From NCBI GenBank assembly GCA_009936825.1, contig JAACDV010000110.1:1-18925 (forward strand): 18,925 nucleotides of DNA. Reading direction: 5' to 3'. Under the pieces are notes generated by a model, which was not told the DNA's origin, ran no database searches, and saw only the letters and a program-made list of their open reading frames with translations. The stretch is from Bacteroidota bacterium. Its GTDB lineage: Bacteria > Pseudomonadota > Alphaproteobacteria > Puniceispirillales > Puniceispirillaceae. The position numbers were made by a program, and so were the translations under genes. Shown in pieces: positions 1-6,520 of this stretch; position 1 is the stretch's first letter, and every line of letters starts with the position of its first letter.

Positions 1-1
1 G

Positions 2-226
2 GCGCTGGCATACGGAAATGATATTGATGATCGCATCACGACTTATAATACCGAGATCACCGATTACACTACAACATTAGCAGATTTTGAAGACAAAATT
101 GCCAGTCTGAGAATACAATATGTGAACCAGTTCGCCGCTATGGACAGAGCGGTTGCAGGTTTGGACAGAACAAAAGAAACGTTGAACTCGATGATGGAAA
201 GCTGGAAAGGCTCAATGAGCGGCTAA
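2..226 (+). CDS. fliD: Flagellar filament cap FliD (hook-associated protein 2), 3' end only
   Basis: The window opens inside a forward gene; the frame beginning at base 2 is open for 74 codons and stops at TAA (224-226). The visible tail has the FliD C-terminal pattern: a helical stretch with many Thr/Asp (TYNTEITDYTTTLADFEDKI), then IQYVNQFAAMDRAVAGL and a final NSMMESWKG segment. This matches the usual FliD ending of the type 'RYRxQFxAMDxxVxxLxxT...LxxxW'. FliD caps the growing filament and folds exported flagellin at the tip. The flagellin gene lies downstream on the same strand, which suits that role. No fliS-like chaperone gene follows. The rest of the gene is outside the window. The family call rests on the C-terminal pattern and context only. 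Confidence 0.82.
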   Translation, partial: ALAYGNDIDDRITTYNTEITDYTTTLADFEDKIASLRIQYVNQFAAMDRAVAGLDRTKETLNSMMESWKGSMSG

Positions 227-231
227 TTTCG

Positions 232-355
232 GCAGACCTATCTATATTAGCAGACCTATCTTTTTTGGCAGACCGGTCTATGTTAAAGGAATGGGTCTAT
301 ATTAAGGACCTATCTTTTATTCTGAACTTGGCTTTTTTGGATCTGGCGCGGGTCT
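232..355. repeat. Cluster of AGACC / GGTCT repeat arms after fliD
   Basis: AGACC occurs at 234-238, 252-256 and 270-274; the reverse complement GGTCT occurs at 275-279, 294-298 and 351-355; a variant GGACC is at 306-310. The 12-mer GCAGACCTATCT is repeated exactly at 232-243 and 250-261. AGACCGGTCT (270-279) is a perfect palindrome. The arms can form several mutually exclusive hairpins, some followed by T runs, so the cluster may be a degenerate multi-terminator. No function is known to me. Confidence 0.6.
291..317 (+). terminator. Possible weak terminator of fliD
   Basis: ATGGGTC (291-297) pairs with GACCTAT (307-313) with one G-T wobble and a 9-base loop, followed by CTTTTATT. The stem is short and AT-rich, so this is a weak candidate. 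It lies about 65 bases after the fliD stop. Confidence 0.3.
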
Positions 356-839
356 AGATAAAATCTAGAAAGCTGGATTGCTTTCTTACCAATTCTCCAA
401 ACGCCTCCAAATTCTCGTCATCTTCCAGCCGCCAGCCTGCCGGTGCAGATTGCTGTTGGTTGGAGCGCAGCCTATACACATAGGCTCTAAAAGATTTTCT
501 GATCAAATCTTCCGAATATTCCACCTGCTTTACCGGATCCTCGATCGAGCCAAACAAAGGCTTCATTTTTCTGGGAATGCCAACCCGCTCCGAATACAGA
601 CGGAAATGCGTAAATCCATCGAGTAAAGGTACTGCATTTTCTCCAGCTTCTATTTCGCCCAGAAACTCAATTAACAAAGCAGAGCTTGCGGCAAGCAACT
701 CCGGGCTGATCTCCGCATAGGTTTCTGACAAGCCTTCGGCGTATTTCTTCACCGCAGTTTCCATGGGAAATTCTGAACCAAGATATTCAGAGGCGATGCG
801 ACACACAGCAATTTCGAAAATCCAAGGGGGACAATACAC
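354..839 (-). CDS. Hypothetical protein, family not recognised
   Basis: Reverse-strand open frame of 161 codons starting at GTG (837-839) and ending in TAG. I do not recognise the family. The protein is acidic, apparently soluble and probably mostly helical, with no signal peptide or membrane segment. It has a central segment GFTHFRLYSERVGIPRKMK and an acidic C-terminal part ending EAFGELVRKQSSFLDFI. No Shine-Dalgarno precedes the GTG; an in-frame ATG at 762-764 (codon 26) also lacks one, so the start is uncertain. It sits between fliD and flagellin on the opposite strand. A possible sigma-70-like promoter lies about 35 bases upstream. Flagellar function is only suggested by position. It is not FlaF, FlbT or FliS as far as I can tell. 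Confidence 0.6.
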   Translation of the reverse strand: MYCPPWIFEIAVCRIASEYLGSEFPMETAVKKYAEGLSETYAEISPELLAASSALLIEFLGEIEAGENAVPLLDGFTHFRLYSERVGIPRKMKPLFGSIEDPVKQVEYSEDLIRKSFRAYVYRLRSNQQQSAPAGWRLEDDENLEAFGELVRKQSSFLDFI

Positions 840-1078
840 CGGAAAAAACCAATAAAAATTGTTTGAACACAGTGAATATATTCCAATTTTTTACTTTTGC
901 AAGTAAATCTATTCAAAATCCTTAATTTTTTACAAATAATTTCAATGATTTAACAAATTTAATTTTTTTTCTAACAGTTTTTGCACGGCGTCGTTAACGG
1001 GGGTGACAGGCTCACTTCACCGATGTTGGGCCGCTAACTTAAACGCCACAACACTCGGTAAAACAACAGGAGACGACA
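840..1078 (+). promoter_or_regulatory. AT-rich divergent spacer upstream of flagellin
   Basis: This 239-base spacer separates the divergent hypothetical gene and flagellin. Bases 840-980 are strongly AT-rich with T and A runs, as often seen upstream of highly expressed genes; bases 981-1078 have normal composition. No GG-N10-GC sigma-54 element is present. GCCGCTAA (1030-1037) resembles the sigma-28 -10 box GCCGATAA, but there is no matching -35, so the flagellin promoter class cannot be assigned. The ribosome site CAGGAGA (1067-1073) serves the flagellin ATG. Confidence 0.4.
875..902 (-). promoter_or_regulatory. Possible sigma-70-type promoter for the hypothetical gene
   Basis: On the reverse strand, TTGCAA (897-902) and TATATT (875-880) are separated by 16 bases, resembling -35/-10 elements. 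Transcription would begin near base 868, about 30 bases before the GTG at 839. The region is very AT-rich, so a chance match is possible. Confidence 0.35.
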
Positions 1079-1900
1079 ATGGCTCTTTCAGTAAATACAA
1101 ACGTCGCGGCTCTTAGCGCTAGCAATGCAGCCAGTTCAGTTAACCGTTCAATGGAAGCTTCCATGAACCGTCTTTCCACAGGCATGCGCATCAATGCTGC
1201 ACGTGATGACTCTGCCGGTCTGGCAATTGCATCACGGCTAACAGCTGAGGCCCGCGGTCTCGACATGGCAGCACGTAATGCTGCCGACGGTCAGGCACTC
1301 CTCGACACAGTAGAAAGTGCACATGCTGAGGTCGGTGCGATCCTTCAGCGGATGCGTGAACTTGCTGTTCAAGGTGCAAGTGACACCAACGGCACAGTCG
1401 ATCGCGAAGCGATCGTAACTGAACTGGATGCAATGATTGCAGAGATTGACTCCATTGCTGCAGACACCAAATGGGCCGGCAAAGATCTTATCTCAGCAGC
1501 CAATACATTCGTTTTCCAGGTTGGTGATGAAGGCGATGAGACTATCACGGTAACTACAAGTTTAGTGGCTTCGACAGCTCTGTCCGTTGATGGGACGTCT
1601 TCGTTGACGGCGGCTGGTGAATTCACAACCTTTATCGACACTGTCGACTCGGCGATCGCAGATATTGCATCTTACCGGGCAGATTATGGTGCAGTCAGCA
1701 ACCGTCTGGACCATGTAATGTCCCACCTTGCAACAAATTCAGAAAGCGTGAAATCTAGCCTTGGCCGTATTCAGGACACAGATTATGCTGCTGAAACAAC
1801 AAATCTTGCAAAGGATCAGATCCTGCAACAGGCAGCTACTTCAATGCTTGCTCAGGCAAACGCTTCAAAGCAGACAATTCTGTCACTGATCCAAGGTTAA
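1079..1900 (+). CDS. fliC: Flagellin, short form
   Basis: Filament subunit of 273 residues, exported through the flagellar type III system and polymerised under the FliD cap. The N-terminal D0/D1 domain (about 1-140) is canonical: MALSVNTNVAALSA, then MNRLSTGMRINAARDDSAGLAIA, then LQRMRELAVQGASDTN. The C-terminal D1/D0 domain (about 195-273) shows RLDHVMSHLATNSESVKSSLGRIQDTDYA and ends TSMLAQANASKQTILSLIQG. Only about 50 residues lie between, so the surface D2/D3 domains are essentially missing. That linker is rich in Thr/Ser around 155-185 and could carry O-glycans. There are no cysteines. Start ATG has SD CAGGAGA. A hairpin terminator follows directly, so the gene is probably monocistronic. 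The symbol fliC is used generically; alphaproteobacterial names such as fljK or flaA would serve equally. Confidence 0.96.
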   Translation: MALSVNTNVAALSASNAASSVNRSMEASMNRLSTGMRINAARDDSAGLAIASRLTAEARGLDMAARNAADGQALLDTVESAHAEVGAILQRMRELAVQGASDTNGTVDREAIVTELDAMIAEIDSIAADTKWAGKDLISAANTFVFQVGDEGDETITVTTSLVASTALSVDGTSSLTAAGEFTTFIDTVDSAIADIASYRADYGAVSNRLDHVMSHLATNSESVKSSLGRIQDTDYAAETTNLAKDQILQQAATSMLAQANASKQTILSLIQG

Positions 1901-1932
1901 TTAGCCTTAAGGTTAAAACCTCAAAAACCAAA

Positions 1933-1959
1933 GGGCTCGCCTCAGGCGGGTCCTTTTTT
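1933..1959 (+). terminator. Rho-independent terminator of flagellin, probably bidirectional
   Basis: GGGCTCGCC (1933-1941) pairs with GGCGGGTCC (1945-1953) over 9 positions, two of them G-U, with a TCA loop, followed by six T. On the reverse strand the same stem is followed by TTTGGTTTTT, so it can also terminate the convergent TPR-glycosyltransferase gene. Confidence 0.85.
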
Positions 1960-1985
1960 GTTGCTTTGGCGTTTGAGTTATATCT

Positions 1986-3995
1986 TCACTTGGCTTTTGT
2001 TTTTATGGCACGCTCAATCTGATCTCCGACATAGTTGAGAACGGACCGCCAACTCCCTATGTCCTGTTGCCGGACCAATTTAATGCTGCGGTACCATGCA
2101 TTCGATTTTTTATCCAAACCCCAGCGCCAATCAGGCCAGAACGGAACCATAAGCAAAGTCGGCCTGCCAAGTGCGCCGGCCAGATGCACCACGCTGGTAT
2201 CAACGCTAACGATTAAATCCATATGCTCGCAAAGCGCCGCCGTATCGGAAAAATCACCAATGAGTTGATAATGCGTCTTCACATCATTGCGGATGGCTAG
2301 CGCTGCATGGTCAGTGTCCCGCAACTCTTTCTGAAGCAAATGATATTCGGCGCCAACTGGAAGATTTTTCAGAAACTCAGTCATATTCAGACTGCGGCAG
2401 CCATCATTGGCATGGTCGGAATTTCCGCTACACACAAATCCAACACGCAGTTTATCAGAGGCGCCAAGAATGCTTTCCCATTTTTCAATGCAGGCCGCAG
2501 GAGCGCTGAGATATTTTTGTGGCGCGGGGATATCATCCCACTGATCCGCAGTCAGATATGGCAGGCTCAACAACGGGCAGTGATGGTCAATTTTACCCAC
2601 ATTTTCGCCAACGCTGACCAGCTTTGCATCCGTATCCAGTGATTCCATCAATGAAAAGAGCGCGCGCGGAACGGCAAGGGTTACCTTAGCACCATTTCCT
2701 TGCAGAAACTTTATAAAGCGGCATGCCATGATGGTATCGCCAAAGCCCTGTTCGGGATGCAGCAGAATATGCTTTCCCTCAATATCGTCTAACGCATCCA
2801 GCAGAGGTTCAACACCCCGATAAGACGGCAGCAAACTGGCCTCGCGGTTGAACCGGCTTTCATAATATTTAAACCCCGCCTTATATTGCCCCTGCAAAAG
2901 CAAACACATGGATTTGTTGAACCGCACCGACTTTTTTTCAGGGTCTATTTTCTCCAGCTTATTGAACACCTCAATTGCTTCATCAATCTTGCAAAGCCGT
3001 TCAAGAACCACGCCCCTATTTCGGTGCAGAGAAAAATCATCCGGAAAATGCGTTAGAGTTTCGTCGATGTAAGCCAGAGCTTCTTTCATCAGACCAAGAC
3101 GGAAATAGCAGTTTGCGCGCAATTCCATTATATCGCGAAGTGTCGGGTCAAGGCTTAGCGCATGATTAGCGGCAAGAATGGCCAAATCAAACTGATCGAC
3201 TCCCATAAAACCATGGCACAGCAGCGACATAATCCTAGAATCATTCGGGGCTACATTTGCCATCGTGCGCGCAACTTCGAGAAACTCATCCATTTTCCTG
3301 TTTTTGAACAGGGCATGACATTGCAACTGACCTGCGCGCAAGTCTCTGGGATTTCGCTTGAGCAATAATGTTGTATTTGCCAGTGAAGCATCCCAGTTTT
3401 CTTGCTTCAAAAATATTTCGGATTGAGCAAGCAGCGCTTCACGGTTGGACGGTTCATCAAACAGAATTTTCTGGCAATATGACAGTGCCCGCTCATATTC
3501 GCCCCTCTCTAGATGCAGTCCGGAAAGCGCAATAAGTGTCGATAGATTGTCTGGGCGCAAGTGCATCGCAAATTCGAGTTCGGCAATTGCGCTCTCAATA
3601 TTCCCCATGGCGATCTGAATTTGACCGCGCTTGATAGGAAATTTGTCATCCCCTAAATCAGTAAGGTTTTCATGCGACAGCACAACCAGCGCCTCATCCG
3701 CCCGGCCGTGCTTTATCAACAGGTCTGCTAGATGAAGTGACGCTTCGGTAACCCATGGCGCATCCTGAATAATGAGTTTGAAAATGCCTTCGGCTTTCTC
3801 AAACTTTCCCAAATCAGTGCAGCAAATTCCAAACAGATTCAGCGCCTCGAACTCTATGTCATGCTCTTCAAAAAACTTTACATAAGCATCATGGGCACCT
3901 TGGATATCCCCTGCGAATTGCCGGTCAATGATGGCGTTTAAATCGCTGGTGGGCGGTGTGTTTGCGGGCTTTTGTGGAAAACCTATATCGTCCAT
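1986..3995 (-). CDS. TPR-repeat glycosyltransferase, FlmG-like (probable flagellin O-glycosyltransferase)
   Basis: 669 residues, soluble, no signal peptide. Residues ~20-375 are tandem TPR units, for example 'ALSGLHLERGEYERALSYCQ' and 'ANCYFRLGLMKEALAYI'. Residues ~405-665 form a GT-B domain of the TPR-linked GT9/GT41-like type: LHPEQGFGDTIMACRFIKFL, VGFVCSGN..HANDGCRSL, and VSVDTSVVHLAGALGRP followed by PFWPDWRWGLD. This architecture is that of Caulobacter FlmG, in which the TPR part recruits flagellin and the GT-B part transfers a nonulosonic acid sugar. The flagellin gene is the convergent neighbour. The frame is open up to a GTG at 4049, but that codon lies inside a sigma-54 promoter; ATG 3993-3995, preceded by AAGAAGAG, is therefore chosen. 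The sugar donor is unknown, and no sugar-synthesis genes are in the window. Domain call is strong; flagellin as substrate is inferred. Confidence 0.85.
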   Translation of the reverse strand: MDDIGFPQKPANTPPTSDLNAIIDRQFAGDIQGAHDAYVKFFEEHDIEFEALNLFGICCTDLGKFEKAEGIFKLIIQDAPWVTEASLHLADLLIKHGRADEALVVLSHENLTDLGDDKFPIKRGQIQIAMGNIESAIAELEFAMHLRPDNLSTLIALSGLHLERGEYERALSYCQKILFDEPSNREALLAQSEIFLKQENWDASLANTTLLLKRNPRDLRAGQLQCHALFKNRKMDEFLEVARTMANVAPNDSRIMSLLCHGFMGVDQFDLAILAANHALSLDPTLRDIMELRANCYFRLGLMKEALAYIDETLTHFPDDFSLHRNRGVVLERLCKIDEAIEVFNKLEKIDPEKKSVRFNKSMCLLLQGQYKAGFKYYESRFNREASLLPSYRGVEPLLDALDDIEGKHILLHPEQGFGDTIMACRFIKFLQGNGAKVTLAVPRALFSLMESLDTDAKLVSVGENVGKIDHHCPLLSLPYLTADQWDDIPAPQKYLSAPAACIEKWESILGASDKLRVGFVCSGNSDHANDGCRSLNMTEFLKNLPVGAEYHLLQKELRDTDHAALAIRNDVKTHYQLIGDFSDTAALCEHMDLIVSVDTSVVHLAGALGRPTLLMVPFWPDWRWGLDKKSNAWYRSIKLVRQQDIGSWRSVLNYVGDQIERAIKTKAK

Positions 3996-4032
3996 TTTCT
4001 CTTCTTTCGCTAGAAACCTGAACCTCCTAAAC

Positions 4033-4048
4033 AGCAAAATCTGTGCCA
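4033..4048 (-). promoter_or_regulatory. Sigma-54 promoter of the TPR-glycosyltransferase
   Basis: Reverse strand reads TGGCACAGATTTTGCT, against the RpoN consensus TGGCACGRNNNTTGCW; only one defined position differs, and GG and GC are separated by exactly 10 bases. Transcription would start near base 4022, leaving a leader of about 27 bases before ATG 3995. That length matches the other sigma-54 transcripts here. Confidence 0.85.
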
Positions 4049-4131
4049 CGCCCTGCGGCGCGCTGCGTTTTATGATGCAAAGCTGGCTTTCCGCCCACCA
4101 AATTTACCGCCGCATCTTTGATACATCCTGA

Positions 4132-4147
4132 TGGCATGAAGTTTGCT
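4132..4147 (+). promoter_or_regulatory. Sigma-54 promoter of the GT2-like gene
   Basis: Forward strand reads TGGCATGAAGTTTGCT: -24 GG and -12 GC with 10 bases between, and a full TTGCT at -12. Predicted start near 4158, giving a leader of about 34 bases to ATG 4192. It is divergent from the promoter at 4033-4048, with 83 bases between the two elements in which activator sites could be shared. Confidence 0.83.
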
Positions 4148-4191
4148 TAAAGAGGGAAGGATTTTTTCATCCACCTCACAAAGGGAGATAC

Positions 4192-5349
4192 ATGATGTCT
4201 TATTCACACCTCGCTATTACAGTCCTGTTTGACGGGTCTTTGGAGCGTCTGGGTACGTGTCTTAAAAGCATCGGCTCGCAGGTTATGCCGGCAAATACCA
4301 AAGTCAGCCTGTTGGTGGCGCATCGCAGTGACGAGATTTCTGTTGCCCAACTGCAGCCGCATTTAGACAACACCGACATAAAGGTCCAACTTGTCGAAAT
4401 AGATGATCCTCACAATGATAGCCTGATCTACCGGAACCAATCCATTGCCGCCCTCACTGCCTCAATTCCGCAAGACGCAGACTGGGTTTGGCTTTTTGAT
4501 GAAACGACTCGCCTCTATTCAAAAACGTCGTTGATAACGGTTGATGAGACGATCATGCGGTCTAACGACGCTGATTTTGATTTCATCCATCTTTGCCGTG
4601 CAAGTCGTTCAAACGATACCGGACAGCTTGAGGTCAGCAACGCAGTCAAGCTTTGCGAAGATCATGGCTATCATGAGATCTTTGGCAATATGGCATCTAT
4701 GGCGTTGAAAACAGAGGTTTTGAAGAACGCATTTGGACATTATTTTCAAGAGCATGTCAGTCTAGCCGTTACAACTGACACTGACCTGACAGAATTCACC
4801 CATACGAAGTTTCTTTATCTGGCGCTTTGCGAGGGCAAGGCTGCCCTTTTGGATCGCAAGATTGTTGAAACCCAACTCAGCAAATTTGACGAAGCTGCTG
4901 GTGACACTCTGGACATGACATCCTTCACCCTTATACAGGATTTGATCAATCTTGGTGAGGCAATTACTTTTAAACCCCGGTGGAGTCCGAAATTCTTTAG
5001 ATGCAATGAATCCTCTCTTTGGACAGAAACTCTGAAGCAGCAGGTCATAGTGCTGAATGGTTTGGATGAAACTTCCAATGCCTTTGATCAGGTTGCAGTA
5101 GGATTTATTGATAACTGGCAGGAGATTTGGCAGCTAGTAGATTTTATCAAATGCGAGAAGACCCAAGACCTACTCAGAAATTTGGTGAAAGATGCTCTTG
5201 GGAAAACACTCGATTGTCTGCGGGATGAGCGCCGTGATAAAAGTTTACTTCATGAGTTTCTGCGAATTGAAATCGAAAATCAGGATATCTATCCAACAAC
5301 GACCATCAATCTTGACGCTGGCGATGCGGCGATTAAGCTAACCGCCTGA
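4192..5349 (+). CDS. Putative glycosyltransferase, GT2 / abequosyltransferase-like
   Basis: 385 residues, soluble. The N-terminus (LAITVLFDGSLERLGTCLKS followed by IGSQ) resembles the first beta-alpha unit of GT-A family 2 enzymes ('xxVxxxxxxxxLxxCLxSIxxQ'). Residues ~97-104 (DADWVWLFDE) sit where GT2 enzymes carry the metal-binding DxD region, but a clean DxD is absent. DFDFIHLCRASR and FGNMASMALKTEVLKNAFG recall the abequosyltransferase-like subgroup. The last ~130 residues match nothing I know. SD AAGGGAG (4181-4187) serves ATG 4192 or the adjacent ATG 4195. A sigma-54 promoter lies upstream and the gene is divergent from the FlmG-like gene, so a role in building or transferring the flagellin glycan is plausible. 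The distant similarity makes the catalytic claim tentative. Confidence 0.6.
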   Translation: MMSYSHLAITVLFDGSLERLGTCLKSIGSQVMPANTKVSLLVAHRSDEISVAQLQPHLDNTDIKVQLVEIDDPHNDSLIYRNQSIAALTASIPQDADWVWLFDETTRLYSKTSLITVDETIMRSNDADFDFIHLCRASRSNDTGQLEVSNAVKLCEDHGYHEIFGNMASMALKTEVLKNAFGHYFQEHVSLAVTTDTDLTEFTHTKFLYLALCEGKAALLDRKIVETQLSKFDEAAGDTLDMTSFTLIQDLINLGEAITFKPRWSPKFFRCNESSLWTETLKQQVIVLNGLDETSNAFDQVAVGFIDNWQEIWQLVDFIKCEKTQDLLRNLVKDALGKTLDCLRDERRDKSLLHEFLRIEIENQDIYPTTTINLDAGDAAIKLTA

Positions 5350-5355
5350 TCACGG

Positions 5356-5394
5356 CAAGGTGCCAATCCTCAAGGCACCTGACTTCAAGGTGCC
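5356..5394. repeat. Three alternating inverted arms after the GT2-like gene
   Basis: AGGTGCC (5358-5364), GGCACCT (5374-5380) and AGGTGCC (5388-5394) alternate, so the middle arm can pair perfectly over 7 bases with either flank. CAAGGTGCC is repeated exactly at 5356-5364 and 5386-5394. The arms begin just after the stop codon and lack a T run. They may stabilise the 3' end of the message. Confidence 0.55.
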
Positions 5395-5461
5395 TGACCC
5401 AGGGTTCGAGGAGCGTAATCTGAGCCCCGCTATCTGGATCAATATTTGAAGACAAAACAAC

Positions 5462-5491
5462 AAAGCCGCGCTTGCATAGCGCGGTTTTTTT
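5462..5491. terminator. Bidirectional terminator between GT2-like gene and flgL operon
   Basis: CCGCGCT (5466-5472) pairs perfectly with AGCGCGG (5478-5484) around a TGCAT loop, followed by seven T; the A run at 5462-5464 lengthens the stem. It lies between convergent genes. On the reverse strand the stem is followed by CTTTGTTGTTTT, so it probably also ends the flgC-flgL transcript. Confidence 0.88.
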
Positions 5492-5559
5492 CATGAGGGA
5501 TGGAGAAATAGTAGGGAGAATGACCCGTCTGTTGGCCCGAGTTTTGGTGTTGGTTAGCC

Positions 5560-6462
5560 TTAAGCTATCAGATCGAAAAGGCTCAGCTGGCTGATTCTAG
5601 CGAAGGTCTTCTGGGCCGTTTCCTTGTTCAGCAACAGCATCTGAAGATCGGTGACAATTTTAGCCAGATCGGCATCTTCCATCTCACCAATATTTTCAGT
5701 CAGGGCCATCTGGCGATTTTCCAATACACCCCGTTGGTTGTCGGCCTTGTTCATCTCGGCACCAACCCACGCCCGCTGATCGGCAAAATGCGCCGCTGCC
5801 TTGCGAAGATCGTCAATTGGCATGGTTGATCCGTTACCAGCCTTCAGTTCAGTCACCATAGTCTTCAGCGTGTCAAAAATGGTGGTAACTCCACCAGCAC
5901 TATTTGGCACACGCTCAAAGACAGTTGCACCGTCCAACGTGGTTTGCAGGCGCATGGCATTGGAAATTTTTACCTCGTGAACACCGCGATCCCCAGTATA
6001 GTCGACATTGCCTTCGCTATCGGTCTCGAACGGTTTTTCACCGACTTTAAAACCACCAAAAATGGCTCGGCCGCTGCTATCCGATGAATTTGCAATGTCA
6101 CGGATGTTGTTCAGCAATCCTTCAATTTCAATGGCAATGGACTGTCGGCCATCGCTATTGCTGTCCGAAGCTGCCTGCAAAGCAAGCTCATAGCTGCGCG
6201 TTGTCAAATTGCTGACCTGTTCAAGCGCGGTTTCAGTCAACGATAGCTTTACATAGCTAAGATCAATATTGCGGATAAACTGTTCGGTCTGACCTAGCTG
6301 ATCGCCAACGACCATCACCCGTGCAGCCAACACCGGATCATCAGAGGGATCAACCAGTCCTTTGCCGGTGGCAACCTGTTCCTGTTTCTTTTGAATTTGA
6401 TTGGTAAGATCAGCAAAACTCTCAATAGATTGCTGCGTGAACACCTTATTACTAACTTGCAT
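5560..6462 (-). CDS. flgL: Hook-filament junction protein FlgL (HAP3)
   Basis: 300 residues, the usual FlgL size. FlgL forms the second junction layer between the hook and the flagellin filament. The flagellin-like N-terminus reads VSNKVFTQQSIESFADLTNQ, then QVATGKGLVDPSDDPVLAARV, a typical FlgL motif. IFGGFKVGEKPFETDSEGNV with VDYTGDRG (~135-165) matches the FlgL signature 'fsGxxxxxxPFxxxxxGxvxYxGD'. The C-terminal helix is KIVTDLQMLLLNKETAQKTF ending SLFDLIA. ATG 6462 is preceded by AAAGGTAAG. It is the last gene of the cluster, 58 bases after flgK. A GGGGCAC stretch in that spacer resembles half of a sigma-54 site, but the -12 part is wrong. Confidence 0.95.
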   Translation of the reverse strand: MQVSNKVFTQQSIESFADLTNQIQKKQEQVATGKGLVDPSDDPVLAARVMVVGDQLGQTEQFIRNIDLSYVKLSLTETALEQVSNLTTRSYELALQAASDSNSDGRQSIAIEIEGLLNNIRDIANSSDSSGRAIFGGFKVGEKPFETDSEGNVDYTGDRGVHEVKISNAMRLQTTLDGATVFERVPNSAGGVTTIFDTLKTMVTELKAGNGSTMPIDDLRKAAAHFADQRAWVGAEMNKADNQRGVLENRQMALTENIGEMEDADLAKIVTDLQMLLLNKETAQKTFARISQLSLFDLIA

Positions 6463-6520
6463 TATCTTACCTTTTCAAAAATTAGTGCCCCGGAATTACA
6501 TATCCCGGACCTGCTCAAAC

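Noticed and set aside
232..315. CRISPR-like array
   Set aside because: Repeat units are only 5-12 bases, unevenly spaced and present in both orientations.
378..626. Forward open frame of 82 codons opposite the hypothetical gene
   Set aside because: Composition is that of an antisense shadow (Arg/Cys/Leu-rich), with no ribosome site; the longer reverse frame has a normal protein composition.
976..995. Sigma-54-like element before flagellin (TTTGCACGGCGTCGTT)
   Set aside because: Neither the -24 GG nor the -12 GC is present at the required 10-base separation.
1030..1037. Sigma-28 promoter for flagellin based on GCCGCTAA
   Set aside because: No TAAA-like -35 lies at the expected distance; one 8-base half-site is not enough.
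6463..6520. Sigma-54-like promoter before flgL (GGGGCACTAATTTTTGA on the reverse strand)
   Set aside because: The -24 half fits, but there is no GC at the right spacing and the -12 reads TTTGA, so the defining dinucleotide is missing.
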